Made by a program: the position numbers and the translations under genes | Notes under the pieces: generated by a model | The model's input: the letters and a program-made list of their open reading frames with translations, nothing else | The model's database searches: none | What the model was told of the DNA's origin: nothing | Part shown: positions 31,659 to 38,784 of the stretch, piece after piece | Layout of the letters: each line of letters begins with the position of its first letter | How positions within the stretch are numbered: position 1 is the stretch's first letter | Assembly (NCBI GenBank): GCA_017430225.1 | Contig: JAFRNK010000049.1 | Coordinates: 1 to 47,532 of the forward strand | Direction of reading: 5' to 3' | DNA: 47,532 nucleotides | Source of the DNA: Clostridia bacterium | Lineage (GTDB): Bacteria > Bacillota > Clostridia > Christensenellales > Aristaeellaceae

Positions 31659-31934
31659 CTACGGCATCGCTGCCAGCCTTCGCTCTTCTTCCTGCCACTC
31701 CCGGCTGATATGATTCGGCCATTTGCGGCGGAACTCGTCCGGGTTCTCCATTCTGGCCCCGCAATAAGGGCAAAACTTCCACCCGCTTTGTCCGATCGCC
31801 TGCGCGTAATCCACGCCCAGGACCTGGCTCTCACAAGCCGTGCACCTCATCATGACCCTGGCGTTGTCGTGGTGCTTCTCCCATTTTCCGTGACGTTCAC
31901 CGCCCAGGTCGAAAATGCTCATCTGGCCGGTCAT
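31659..31934 (-). CDS. Zinc-ribbon protein with N-terminal QMSIF motif (91 aa)
   Basis: Starts MTGQMSIFDLGGERHG after GGAGGT. Two CxxC pairs (CTACES, CPYCGARM) form a likely zinc ribbon. The shared GQMSIFDL start with the following gene suggests a common partner, possibly the host DNA polymerase clamp (inference). Confidence 0.65.
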   Translation of the reverse strand: MTGQMSIFDLGGERHGKWEKHHDNARVMMRCTACESQVLGVDYAQAIGQSGWKFCPYCGARMENPDEFRRKWPNHISREWQEEERRLAAMP

Positions 31935-31936
31935 CC

Positions 31937-32128
31937 CTATACCTCCGGCGGATCCGGAAGTTCCATCCAGGCAATCACATTACGATTCATCCCGGTCGCC
32001 CACATTTCCAGGTGCTGGCAATAATATCCCAGGACCAGGTTCTTCCTGCCGCTCTGCGTCTGCGTGCAGCACAATACTCTGCGCTCGTCTTCCGGCAATC
32101 TGTCTCTCGTCAAAATCCATTCGTTCAT
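31937..32128 (-). CDS. DUF551-like small protein (63 aa)
   Basis: Begins MNEWILTRDRLPEDERRVL and ends VIAWMELPDPPEV. The W-I-x-x-x-D-R-L-P-E start and the A-W-M-x-L-P-x-P-P end are the marks of the DUF551 family found in many phages. The start overlaps the previous stop (ATGA). Function unknown. Confidence 0.8.
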   Translation of the reverse strand: MNEWILTRDRLPEDERRVLCCTQTQSGRKNLVLGYYCQHLEMWATGMNRNVIAWMELPDPPEV

Positions 32129-32646
32129 CCCTGCAACCTCGCTCTCCGGTACTTCTGCTGCACGAGCTGGCTCATAGTTCTGTTCTGCGTCTGCAGGTAC
32201 CCGCGCATCACTTCCTCCGGTGTGGTCGGCTGGTAGTAGCCTCTGCCGTCCTGGTCGTTGTTGATCAGCAGGCCGTCGCGCCTTGCCTCGGCCAGCCACT
32301 CCCTTGCGGTCCGGTCGCACACCCCAAAGAGTTTCGGCAGTTCTTCCCGTTTTACGGCGTTTGCCTTCCCCTCCGGAATCGCCCACGCGACTATGGCCGT
32401 TATCCGCCCCACAGGGGCTTTTGTGTTCTGGGCGCGGAATATGACGATGTCGTCAAACAGATCGCTCTGTGCGGCTTGCAAGTGCCTTTCCAGTGCCGTC
32501 ATGATCTCGTAGGACGGCAGGCACACGCCGGTCTCGATCTTCGACAGCGTCCCAATATCCAGGCGCGGATCCGTCTCCTTAAGCAGCGCCAGCAGGTCCC
32601 GCTGCGTCATGCCAAGTTCTTGCCGTCTCTCACTTACGCGGTTCAT
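32125..32646 (-). CDS. HTH (XRE-type) DNA-binding protein with C-terminal winged-helix part (173 aa)
   Basis: N-terminal lambda-repressor-like HTH (ELGMTQRDLLALLKETDPRL, then TLSKIETGVCLPS) with a distinct second half (REELPKLFGVCDRTAREWLA) that reads like a second HTH. AAGGAGAAGTAG precedes the ATG. Its place beside the replication initiator-like gene suggests a role in replication or in early gene control, but no target is known. Confidence 0.65.
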   Translation of the reverse strand: MNRVSERRQELGMTQRDLLALLKETDPRLDIGTLSKIETGVCLPSYEIMTALERHLQAAQSDLFDDIVIFRAQNTKAPVGRITAIVAWAIPEGKANAVKREELPKLFGVCDRTAREWLAEARRDGLLINNDQDGRGYYQPTTPEEVMRGYLQTQNRTMSQLVQQKYRRARLQG

Positions 32647-32857
32647 CTACTTCTCCTTTCGCCTGAAGGATGTTCTGGCACTTGTATAAATGCTCGCATT
32701 CAATCGTCTGCCTTACGTTCAGGTGGTTCCCCTCTTCATCCGGCACGACACAAATGTCAGGCCGATGCTTTAACTTCATCTCCGGACAGTTCCCGCAAAA
32801 ATTTGCCGCAACCGTGACCGGCAGCATGATCGTAACTGGTTCGACTGATCGTATCAT
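32630..32857 (-). CDS. Small Cys-rich phage protein (75 aa)
   Basis: Contains FCGNCPEMKL and IECEHLYKCQNI, two Cys pairs likely to bind zinc. Start overlaps the previous stop (ATGA), end overlaps the next gene. No family recognised. Confidence 0.6.
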   Translation of the reverse strand: MIRSVEPVTIMLPVTVAANFCGNCPEMKLKHRPDICVVPDEEGNHLNVRQTIECEHLYKCQNILQAKGEVDEPRK

Positions 32858-33549
32858 CCTGTCCCTCCTGCCAGCTTGCTGTAGTCAATGCTGCTCAAAA
32901 ACGCGGCGTACTTCCCGCCTGTTGCCGGCGGATCATCCCTGGCCGGCCTGTTAGGCGGCGTCTCGCTCTTATCCCGCGCTGCCCAGCCTGAAAGAGCTTG
33001 GTGCCACGATACCATCTTGTTCTTGCCTACCATCCATCCCTTGCTGGCATAAAACGCAACGAATCTCTCTGCGTCCACGCGCAGGCCCTTCTCGTCAGCA
33101 TACTCCCGGACCTCTTCGACCGTGGGCGGGACAAAGCGCTTGCGCTTTTCTTTGGACTCCGTAGGAGTCTTTCTTTCATCAGGTTCAGGATCAGTATCAG
33201 GATCAGTATCAGGAAGGGTTTTTTCAAAACCATTCGGTTTTTCGTAAAACCGTTCGGTTTTTTCGGTTTCGTCTGATAACCGTTCGGTTTTTTCAGAACC
33301 GTTCGGTTTCCGTCCACCCTTTGATCCGTTCTCCCGGTTCCGGGCACACTTGTCTTCGTACCGCTGATTCGCCGCGTCGATCTTCTGGCGCATGGAAAGA
33401 AACACGACCTTCGTCATCGGATCCGGGAAGTCAATCTCTTTGTCTTCTGCGTAGGAAAAGAGTGCGTCCAGCAAGGCAGCCTTCTGGCTATCGTTCAGCA
33501 CTTCCACCAGTTCCCGTGACTCTGTGAAGATGATAAAACTGTCTTTCAT
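32854..33549 (-). CDS. Replication initiator-like protein (DUF6291-like N-terminus, 231 aa)
   Basis: Start at MKDSFIIFTESRELVEVL, overlapping the HNH stop (ATGA). The N-terminal domain (SQKAALLDALFSYAEDKE) resembles the short domain at the start of many Firmicutes phage replisome organisers. A repetitive polar linker follows (residues about 80-140), then a C-terminal part with RFVAFYASKGWMVGKNKM, WHQALSGWAARD, as in phage replication initiators that load host helicase. No separate helicase or helicase loader gene is visible. The linker DNA contains the iterons listed separately. Confidence 0.65.
   Translation of the reverse strand: MKDSFIIFTESRELVEVLNDSQKAALLDALFSYAEDKEIDFPDPMTKVVFLSMRQKIDAANQRYEDKCARNRENGSKGGRKPNGSEKTERLSDETEKTERFYEKPNGFEKTLPDTDPDTDPEPDERKTPTESKEKRKRFVPPTVEEVREYADEKGLRVDAERFVAFYASKGWMVGKNKMVSWHQALSGWAARDKSETPPNRPARDDPPATGGKYAAFLSSIDYSKLAGGTG
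33228..33309. repeat. Four iteron-like repeats, candidate phage replication origin
   Basis: AACC(G/A)TTCGGTTT occurs at 33,228-33,240, 33,248-33,260, 33,278-33,290 and 33,297-33,309, spaced 20, 30 and 19 bases, near multiples of a helical turn. Adjacent tandem 12-mers (GGATCAGTATCA type) lie at about 33,188-33,212. Two iterons are read as P-N-G and two as T-E-R, so the conserved unit is DNA rather than protein. Initiators of many phages bind iterons inside their own gene. Confidence 0.6.
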
Positions 33550-33854
33550 AAGTAGTTCTTCCCGTACCTTTCCCGAAATGCTTCCCGCACGTCCTTCCCC
33601 TGCTGCTCCAGCTCGCGGCCGAAATATGACTCCCACTGCACCTGGCCGAGCTTGTGGTATCTCTCCATCATCGGCCCGCTTTTGTCCCGGTCGAAGTGAA
33701 TCGCATCATGGCACTGGTGGCACATTCTTACGGTCAGACCATCAGCATCACATTTGGATCTGTTCGGTCCGCCGAAAATATGGTGGGTCTCCGTCCCCAT
33801 CGCTGCGTGGCAGTTAAAGCAGCGGTCATCGCTCGTCTGTATAATGCTCTTCAT
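33546..33854 (-). CDS. Small HNH-like nuclease (102 aa)
   Basis: CFNCHAAMGTETHHIFGG and CHQCHDAIHFDRD form an HNH-type zinc-finger core with catalytic-type His pair (HH) and second CxxC. Resembles the small recombination or resolvase-like nucleases (DUF968-like) of phage early regions. The start is just upstream of the homing endonuclease stop; its own stop overlaps the replication gene. Confidence 0.7.
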   Translation of the reverse strand: MKSIIQTSDDRCFNCHAAMGTETHHIFGGPNRSKCDADGLTVRMCHQCHDAIHFDRDKSGPMMERYHKLGQVQWESYFGRELEQQGKDVREAFRERYGKNYL

Positions 33855-34390
33855 AATTGCCCCCCTGGAATTTCCGCATTTTCTGCGAATCTAAAGGTGT
33901 ACCCATTCACAGATTTTCTGCCATAATACCCATGCAGACATCCGCTGATGTTATGACCGTTTACTCCTAAAGCTTTAGAAAGCGCATACACTCCTTGATA
34001 AACTAATTTTTCAGAACCGCGTTCTGCCACGACCCATTTCCTTCTTTTCGCCCCAGCTCTGTACTGACGATTGTTATAATTGTTATTGCGTTCGACTGTG
34101 CACCATTCAAGATTACCAACCACATTGTTTTGCTTGTTCTCGTCCAAATGGTTTATACAGGGCAAATTATCAGGGTTCGGGATAAATGCGTTTGCAACAA
34201 GCCTGTGGATCGGGCAAGTCTTTTTCAAATTGTTCTTTGAAAGACAAACCTTTATGTACCCGTCCTTATCCAGTGTGCCTTTTAGCATTTTCCCTGATGT
34301 CGTAGCTCTCTTAAGAGACCGGACGTTCCCGTAATCGGATACCTCGTAAAGGCCTTCATATAAAGGAATCGGTTTCCAGTGTTCAGCCAT
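33851..34390 (-). CDS. HNH homing endonuclease (NUMOD4-HNH-NUMOD1 type, 179 aa)
   Basis: N-terminal NUMOD4 (LYEVSDYGNVRSLKR), HNH core (PIHRLVANAFIPNP, INHLDENKQNNVVGNLEWC), and NUMOD1-like end (YALSKALGVNGHNISGCLHG). GAGGTGAACA precedes the ATG. The DNA is visibly more AT-rich than the neighbouring genes, as expected for a recently acquired selfish gene. Related in layout to the gene at 27,475-28,005. Confidence 0.88.
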   Translation of the reverse strand: MAEHWKPIPLYEGLYEVSDYGNVRSLKRATTSGKMLKGTLDKDGYIKVCLSKNNLKKTCPIHRLVANAFIPNPDNLPCINHLDENKQNNVVGNLEWCTVERNNNYNNRQYRAGAKRRKWVVAERGSEKLVYQGVYALSKALGVNGHNISGCLHGYYGRKSVNGYTFRFAENAEIPGGQL

Positions 34391-34940
34391 TGTTCACCTC
34401 ATATAATCTGATCATCTGCTCTAATTGGTCCGGCGGCAGCGTTTCAATATCCATGCTCTGGGCCGTAAGCGAGGCCCCTTTGATCAGCACGTTCATCTCT
34501 TTTGTGTCGTACCGGCGGCTGCCCTTGATCTGCAGGTATTCTCGATACAGTTTCCCGTCCATCAGTTTGCTGCAGCTCGTCGGCTTCAAATGGTAGTCCG
34601 CACTCTCCAGGGCCAGAAGGTCCGCTTCCGGGCTGTCCGGAAGGAACACACTCACGTTTGAGCCTGCCACCACTTCCAGCGTGCCGTAATCCCGCAGAAG
34701 CATATTATGGACAAACGGCCGGGATGCCCCCAGCAGGTCGGAGATCTTCTCGACCAGTTTCCAGTAGTACGCGTTCGCGTTTAGGCTCCGCTTCTCCCGG
34801 TGAGGCTTCAGGACGATGTCCAGATCCTTCCCGTGGAGGGAGCCTATCCCCGAAGGGATAGGCCCGATGTCCAGGGCCAGGTACCGAGCGCCGGTCATCA
34901 CGTCCGTCGTCACGTTATGCAGTCTGCCCCGCAGTTCCAT
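34383..34940 (-). CDS. NinB/Orf-like recombination protein (185 aa)
   Basis: Contains LKPHREKRSLNANAYYWKLV, similar in pattern to the R-S-L-x-x-N-x-x-x-W segment of lambda NinB (Orf), a recombination mediator that helps load single-strand annealing proteins. It lies next to the annealing protein and Gp157, and overlaps the former by 26 bases. GGGAGG precedes the ATG. The family link is moderate. Confidence 0.55.
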   Translation of the reverse strand: MELRGRLHNVTTDVMTGARYLALDIGPIPSGIGSLHGKDLDIVLKPHREKRSLNANAYYWKLVEKISDLLGASRPFVHNMLLRDYGTLEVVAGSNVSVFLPDSPEADLLALESADYHLKPTSCSKLMDGKLYREYLQIKGSRRYDTKEMNVLIKGASLTAQSMDIETLPPDQLEQMIRLYEVNNG

Positions 34941-35538
34941 TCTTCGCCTCCCTGGCTCTCTTCGTGATCGTGCGCTTCAGCGTTGCCTTCATCTTCTCCG
35001 CGCACGGTGCGGTCATGTCTTCCAGCCTGCTGATCTTCGCGGCCTTCAGGACCTCGCTGATCGGCACCTGCGCCTTCTCCGCCAGGACCGTGATCTCCTG
35101 CACCGTGACCGGCGTGATCAGTTCCGGCTGCCGCGTCTCTTTAACCTCTGCCTTCGGCTGATTGTTCACGTCGTTCTGGACCTCTTCCGCAGATGCCACG
35201 GACGTATCCACGCCCAGCGCCAGCATTCCCAGCGCACGGCCAACGGCACTCGTCTCGCAGTTCTCGATGTACGACGTCTTGTTGATATAGGTGCTGTCCT
35301 CGCGCTCGTAGGCCGTCCCGGTGCCAAGCACAACGGTCCCACCATTCGCGTAGTAGCCGACCCGCGCCCGCATCACACAGACGCCGTCCACGTTGCTGAC
35401 GATCTCGGTCGTGATGAACCCTTCCGGGTACAGCATCCGAAACGCCTTGATTCGCTCGTTGACCAGGACGTAGTCCTTACCCTTGATATCCATAGTGGAA
35501 AGATTTGCGTTTGCTTTTCTGATGTCTTCGTACGTCAT
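34915..35538 (-). CDS. Probable single-strand annealing protein (207 aa)
   Basis: The core has AFRMLYPEGFITTEIVS, then VGYYANGGTVVLGTGTAYE and NKTSYIENCETSAVGRALGM, a pattern seen in Sak3/ERF/Rad52-like phage annealing proteins (E-N-C-E-T-S-A-x-G-R-A-L). The C-terminal tail is basic (KRTITKRAREAKNG). Located with SSB and Gp157, forming a recombination cassette. Confidence 0.65.
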   Translation of the reverse strand: MTYEDIRKANANLSTMDIKGKDYVLVNERIKAFRMLYPEGFITTEIVSNVDGVCVMRARVGYYANGGTVVLGTGTAYEREDSTYINKTSYIENCETSAVGRALGMLALGVDTSVASAEEVQNDVNNQPKAEVKETRQPELITPVTVQEITVLAEKAQVPISEVLKAAKISRLEDMTAPCAEKMKATLKRTITKRAREAKNGTAGQTA

Positions 35539-35548
35539 GGCGGCCTCC

Positions 35549-36109
35549 TTATTTCATGATCAGGCTGGTCTTCTGCTCCATGTGCGCCCATGTGCAGTCT
35601 GGATGTTCCTTCAGGTAGTTCTTGATCGCCGTCTTGTCCGGTTCCGGATCAGAGTACCGCAGCAGGTCGTCCGGGATCTCAAACACATTCTGCGTGTCGA
35701 TCATCACGGAGCTGGACGTCCTGGTGCTGAATGTAAACGTACCTGCGGTCAGCTTCTTACTGCCGATCCGCTCCAGCGCCATCCGCATGGACTCCTTTAA
35801 CCGCTCCGCTCTGTTCGTGAGCGCCCGCTGCTTCTTCTCCAGTTCCAGCTTCGCCTTCTTCATGGCATCCGCTCTGGCATCCAGTTCCTTCAGGATCCAT
35901 CCGTATGCCTCGGCCTTGTCCTGGAAGTCACCCATGACCATCTCAAACGTATCCTTGAGGGCCTGGTCCCGCAGTTCCTTCTGGCGGGTCAGTTCCTCAA
36001 CCTCTTCCGCGTTGCTACCATCGGGCAGCAGTTTCGGGATCTCAATTTCCGGTTCCAGCAACAGATCCAAAATGCCGGCCACCTGTTCTGCGTGTTCAAA
36101 GAGATACAT
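35549..36109 (-). CDS. Siphovirus Gp157-like protein (186 aa)
   Basis: N-terminal half helical coiled coil (ELRDQALKDTFEMVMGDFQDK and following), C-terminal half with RTSSSVMIDTQNVFEIPDDL and an acidic-basic tail, the layout of the Gp157 family (streptococcal phage Sfi-type). Family members sit in phage recombination or replication operons; the exact role is unknown. AAAGGAAACATTGTC precedes the ATG. Confidence 0.8.
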   Translation of the reverse strand: MYLFEHAEQVAGILDLLLEPEIEIPKLLPDGSNAEEVEELTRQKELRDQALKDTFEMVMGDFQDKAEAYGWILKELDARADAMKKAKLELEKKQRALTNRAERLKESMRMALERIGSKKLTAGTFTFSTRTSSSVMIDTQNVFEIPDDLLRYSDPEPDKTAIKNYLKEHPDCTWAHMEQKTSLIMK

Positions 36110-36159
36110 GACAATGTTTCCTTTCTGTTTTTTTCAATCCACGTCCCGAAGGGCGACCA

Positions 36160-36555
36160 TCAGAAGCTGAATGGGATGCCCTCGTCCTCGTCCGGGGCCG
36201 GAATGAATCCGTCATTTGCCGGTGCGGCAGGCTGTTCCTTCTTCTCCACGAACTCGACCCGGTCCACCACGATCTGCTCCGCGTACTGCGTCCGGCCGTC
36301 CCGGTCCTTGTAATGGTCGTTCTGGAGCTGGCCCTCCAGCAGCATCCGCATGCCCTTGCGCCAATACTTCTCCAGATGCTCCGCGGTCTTGCCGAATGCC
36401 ACCGCGTTGAAGAAATCCGCTTCGGCCTTGCCGTCTTTCTTGAACTGACGGTCCACTGCCAGCGAGAATTTTGCCACTGCCTTGGGCGTATCGCCGGTCG
36501 TGTACCGTACTTCCGGGTCCTTCGTCAACCGGCCGCACATTATCACTCTGTTCAT
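36160..36555 (-). CDS. ssb: Single-stranded DNA-binding protein
   Basis: A 131-residue SSB: OB-fold core with MCGRLTKDPEVRYTTGDTPK, ADFFNAVAFGKTAEHLEKYW and LLEGQLQNDHYKDRDGRTQY. It ends in an acidic tail (PDEDEGIPFSF) that in this family contacts partner enzymes. The start overlaps the previous stop (ATGA). Confidence 0.95.
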   Translation of the reverse strand: MNRVIMCGRLTKDPEVRYTTGDTPKAVAKFSLAVDRQFKKDGKAEADFFNAVAFGKTAEHLEKYWRKGMRMLLEGQLQNDHYKDRDGRTQYAEQIVVDRVEFVEKKEQPAAPANDGFIPAPDEDEGIPFSF

Positions 36556-36728
36556 CTGTTTCTCCCTTCTTTTATGAGCCAGGTCGTGGCCACGATCAGT
36601 CCCACGACCGACAGGATCAAACACACCGTGTTCCGCACGTTGGCCGGCGCATAGTACAGGCACAGCAGCGCTACGATCAGCACCGGCATAACCAACGCGG
36701 CCACGACTCCAAAAAGCACGTACTTCAT
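36552..36728 (-). CDS. Small two-span membrane protein (58 aa)
   Basis: Two hydrophobic segments (FGVVAALVMPVLIVALLCLY and VCLILSVVGLIVATTW) separated by a short polar loop. It sits between an HTH protein and SSB with overlapping ends on both sides. Function unknown; early membrane protein of the phage. Confidence 0.7.
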   Translation of the reverse strand: MKYVLFGVVAALVMPVLIVALLCLYYAPANVRNTVCLILSVVGLIVATTWLIKEGRNR

Positions 36729-36729
36729 C

Positions 36730-36906
36730 TCATCCCTCCAATGTCTTCCAGCGGAATATCTCCCGCATCCTTCTCAAGTCCGGCAGCGTCCAAAGCTCAT
36801 CGTCCAGCCGCCGGCGGCAGGTCTTCTCACTCATCCCCAGTTGCTTTGCCAGCCAGGGAATGCTCCGCCCGATGTAGGCCAGGCTTGCCTTGATCGTTGC
36901 TTTCAT
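36730..36906 (-). CDS. Small HTH DNA-binding protein (58 aa)
   Basis: A helix-turn-helix sequence fills nearly all of it (PWLAKQLGMSEKTCRRRL, residues about 17-34). It could be an excisionase or an early regulator. The ATG overlaps the previous stop (ATGA). No separate excisionase is evident elsewhere, which makes this one a candidate. Confidence 0.6.
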   Translation of the reverse strand: MKATIKASLAYIGRSIPWLAKQLGMSEKTCRRRLDDELWTLPDLRRMREIFRWKTLEG

Positions 36907-37082
36907 ATCCGCGTGTACCTCATCTCCCCTGTATCCTGACGGTCAACGATGTCCCACACGCGCCCGTCGTCGTCCTTCGCGCTGGCCACATACTGCCAGG
37001 GCCCGTTCATGTACTCTCGGCGCGGGATCCATTCCAGGTCGCCGTAGTTCCGGAAGTACCGCATAGGATGGTCCTTCTTCAT
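36903..37082 (-). CDS. Small phage protein, unknown (59 aa)
   Basis: Begins MKKDHPMRYFRNYGDLEW after TTGGAGG. It has a Trp/Tyr-rich middle (REYMNGPWQYVAS) and an acidic end, and overlaps the following HTH gene by 4 bases. No family recognised. Confidence 0.6.
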   Translation of the reverse strand: MKKDHPMRYFRNYGDLEWIPRREYMNGPWQYVASAKDDDGRVWDIVDRQDTGEMRYTRI

Positions 37083-37112
37083 GTTGTGCCTCCAATAATG
37101 TTGTCGTTTTGT

Positions 37113-37322
37113 CTACCGTCTGGGTAAAAAAATATCAAAGGTCTCTTCTGGGGACAGACCGAAGAGATCTTTGATACCACTAATATCCTGGGCGGACCAG
37201 CGAGTCTTGCCATGCAGCTTAGAAGAAAACGCCTGGCGACTGACGCCAAGTTGTTCTGCGACATACTGTTTTGTGTATCCGCGGTCTTTAATCATCTTCT
37301 CTACCGCTTTATTGTTCGTCAT
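37113..37322 (-). CDS. Cro-like repressor (69 aa)
   Basis: Start at MTNNKAVEKMIKDRGYTKQY, after AAAGGAGA; the longer ORF lacks a better site. HTH motif YVAEQLGVSRQAFSSKLHG, then a short C-terminal helix. It is the first gene of the early operon and faces the CI-like gene across a divergent control region, the position of Cro. Confidence 0.8.
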   Translation of the reverse strand: MTNNKAVEKMIKDRGYTKQYVAEQLGVSRQAFSSKLHGKTRWSAQDISGIKDLFGLSPEETFDIFLPRR

Positions 37323-37362
37323 CTTGTGCGTCTCCTTTCGGGTTGGCATTTTGTCTACTTGC

Positions 37363-37391
37363 ATTCTACGAAGCGGTAGGCGTTTTGTCAA
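37363..37391 (-). promoter_or_regulatory. Early promoter (cro operon)
   Basis: TTGACA (37,391-37,386), 17 bases, TAGAAT (37,368-37,363), reading toward cro. Close to sigma-A consensus. Confidence 0.85.
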
Positions 37392-37419
37392 TAGTTTTTT
37401 GAAATTTTTGCAAAAAAAG

Positions 37420-37448
37420 TTGACGAATAGTGTTTCTTCTACTATAAT
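37420..37448 (+). promoter_or_regulatory. Repressor maintenance promoter (cI)
   Basis: TTGACG, 17 bases, TATAAT, followed after about 28 bases by GGAGG and the repressor ATG. The two divergent -35 boxes are about 30 bases apart, so repressor binding can control both. Confidence 0.85.
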
Positions 37449-37485
37449 GCGAATGGAAAGTTTTCTTTACATTATGGAGGCCGTC

Positions 37486-38202
37486 ATGACTATTGGAGAA
37501 ATCATTAAGAACAGGCGTGAAGAATTAAAAATGACGCAAGATGAGCTTGCGCGTCTTGTCGGATACAAACACAAAGCATCTATAACCAAAATTGAAAGCG
37601 GCGAGAGAAAACTAATGCAAGACAAAATTCTCGTGTTTTCAAAAGCGTTGCGATTTACCCCGGAGCAGTTGATGGGGTGGGATACAAAAGCCACAGAGCA
37701 AATGACTTTCACAGACAAAGAGAAAGAACACATTAAGAAATACCGTGCGCTCGACCAGCGCGGCCGTGACACCGTGGATTTCATCCTGAACGTAGAATAT
37801 GAGCACACGCAACAGCTCCGTATGGCATACAAAAAGGAGGGCGCCATGATTCACTATCCCTTCGCCGGCTATCTGGCGGCTGCAGGCAGATGGGTGTACG
37901 TGGATGCGGACGACGTCAAGGACAACTACGTTTACGTCAAGGTCAAGGATGGAGCCACATTTGTATTCGGCGTTTCTGGCGACTCGATGGAACCGGAATT
38001 CTACAACGGCGATCTCGTTTATGTGCAGCGCACCAAAGAGCTGGAGTTTGGCGACATCGGCATCTTCCTGATCGGGAACGAATACTATATCAAGGAGTAC
38101 GGGCCAGACGGGCTGCACTCAAAGAACCCGAACTATCCGGTGATGCCAGGGACCCCGGATATCCAGGTAATTGGGAAGGTTATAGGTAAGGTCGAAGAAT
38201 GA
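37486..38202 (+). CDS. CI/LexA-type prophage repressor with S24 peptidase domain (238 aa)
   Basis: Start at ATG after GGAGG; the longer ORF is not needed. N-terminal HTH (MTQDELARLVGYKHKASITK), then a linker, an Ala-Gly cleavage site (Ala133-Gly134 in LAAAGRW), and an S24 peptidase with Ser167 (GVSGDSMEP) and Lys203 (YIKEYG). Activated RecA would stimulate self-cleavage and prophage induction, by analogy with lambda CI. The stop overlaps the ATG of the next gene (ATGA), so they share an mRNA. Confidence 0.9.
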   Translation: MTIGEIIKNRREELKMTQDELARLVGYKHKASITKIESGERKLMQDKILVFSKALRFTPEQLMGWDTKATEQMTFTDKEKEHIKKYRALDQRGRDTVDFILNVEYEHTQQLRMAYKKEGAMIHYPFAGYLAAAGRWVYVDADDVKDNYVYVKVKDGATFVFGVSGDSMEPEFYNGDLVYVQRTKELEFGDIGIFLIGNEYYIKEYGPDGLHSKNPNYPVMPGTPDIQVIGKVIGKVEE

Positions 38203-38726
38203 AGAAATTTATCGCCTGGGTTGTTGGCGCCGCCTTCTTTTTTGTGTGTTTTTGTCTCCCAATCATAAATTCCGCAAAAAAGGGGAAGTCTACGCCTCAT
38301 TGCCCGATATGTGATGCAACTGTTGAATATGAGATTGATAGAGAAGACGTCAGAGAATGGTTAGAAGATAAAGGATATGTTGTTGCTGATCCGGAGTGGG
38401 GAGAGGTTCAAGAACTGGCCTGGAATTTTTTTGTGAATGATCCGGACCAACTTGAGGACTTGGTAAAAGATTACGGAATAGATTGCCTGGAGGGGATGGG
38501 ATATACCGTCATTACACCAGTGTCCCAGAATAGCCATACTACACAAATGACTACAGCAGCGCTGGAAACACAAGGGCTGATTGTTTACTGGGTGCCACGA
38601 GGATATGCTTACCATTCAACAAAGAGCTGCCCTTCTCTATCAAGATCGACAGTAATCTTTAGCGGGACTATCGAGGAGGCAACAGCGGCCGGCAAGGGAT
38701 GGCCATGCGAGCGCTGTTGGGATTGA
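38199..38726 (+). CDS. Membrane-anchored Cys/His-rich protein expressed with the repressor (175 aa)
   Basis: N-terminal hydrophobic anchor (WVVGAAFFFVCFCLPII), then CPICDA, a charged helical middle, and a C-terminal part YHSTKSCPSL and GKGWPCERCW that resembles the small Y-H-x-x-x-C / P-C-x-x-C metal-binding domain found at the end of some nucleases and surface proteins. It is co-translated with CI, so it is made in the lysogen. Superinfection exclusion or host modification is plausible. Base composition is more AT-rich than the phage average. Confidence 0.65.
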   Translation: MKKFIAWVVGAAFFFVCFCLPIINSAKKGKSTPHCPICDATVEYEIDREDVREWLEDKGYVVADPEWGEVQELAWNFFVNDPDQLEDLVKDYGIDCLEGMGYTVITPVSQNSHTTQMTTAALETQGLIVYWVPRGYAYHSTKSCPSLSRSTVIFSGTIEEATAAGKGWPCERCWD

Positions 38727-38741
38727 GTTTCATTTAAGTTT

Positions 38742-38774
38742 GTTGCAAGTTGGTTGCAAGTTGGTTGCAAGTTG
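38742..38774. repeat. Three tandem 11-bp repeats before the integrase
   Basis: GTTGCAAGTTG occurs three times without gap, about one helical turn per copy, each with the palindrome TTGCAA. It ends 10 bases before the integrase start codon. Possible binding site for a regulator of integrase or for directional control. Confidence 0.8.
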
Positions 38775-38784
38775 AGGTAAGAAT

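Larger units (their letters stand above)
37105..37392. promoter_or_regulatory. Three operator-like copies around cro
   Basis: TTTTGTCTA or TTTTGTCAA with a following AC/TA occurs at 37,105-37,118, 37,349-37,360 and 37,382-37,394. One covers the -35 of the early promoter, one lies between that promoter and cro, one overlaps the cro stop. Repeated sites like these are expected for CI and Cro binding. Exact borders are uncertain. Confidence 0.5.

Noticed and set aside
31937-32386. 149-codon version of the DUF551 gene
   Set aside because: The first 86 codons are a shadow of the HTH gene; the short form starts in an ATGA overlap and matches the family from its first residue.
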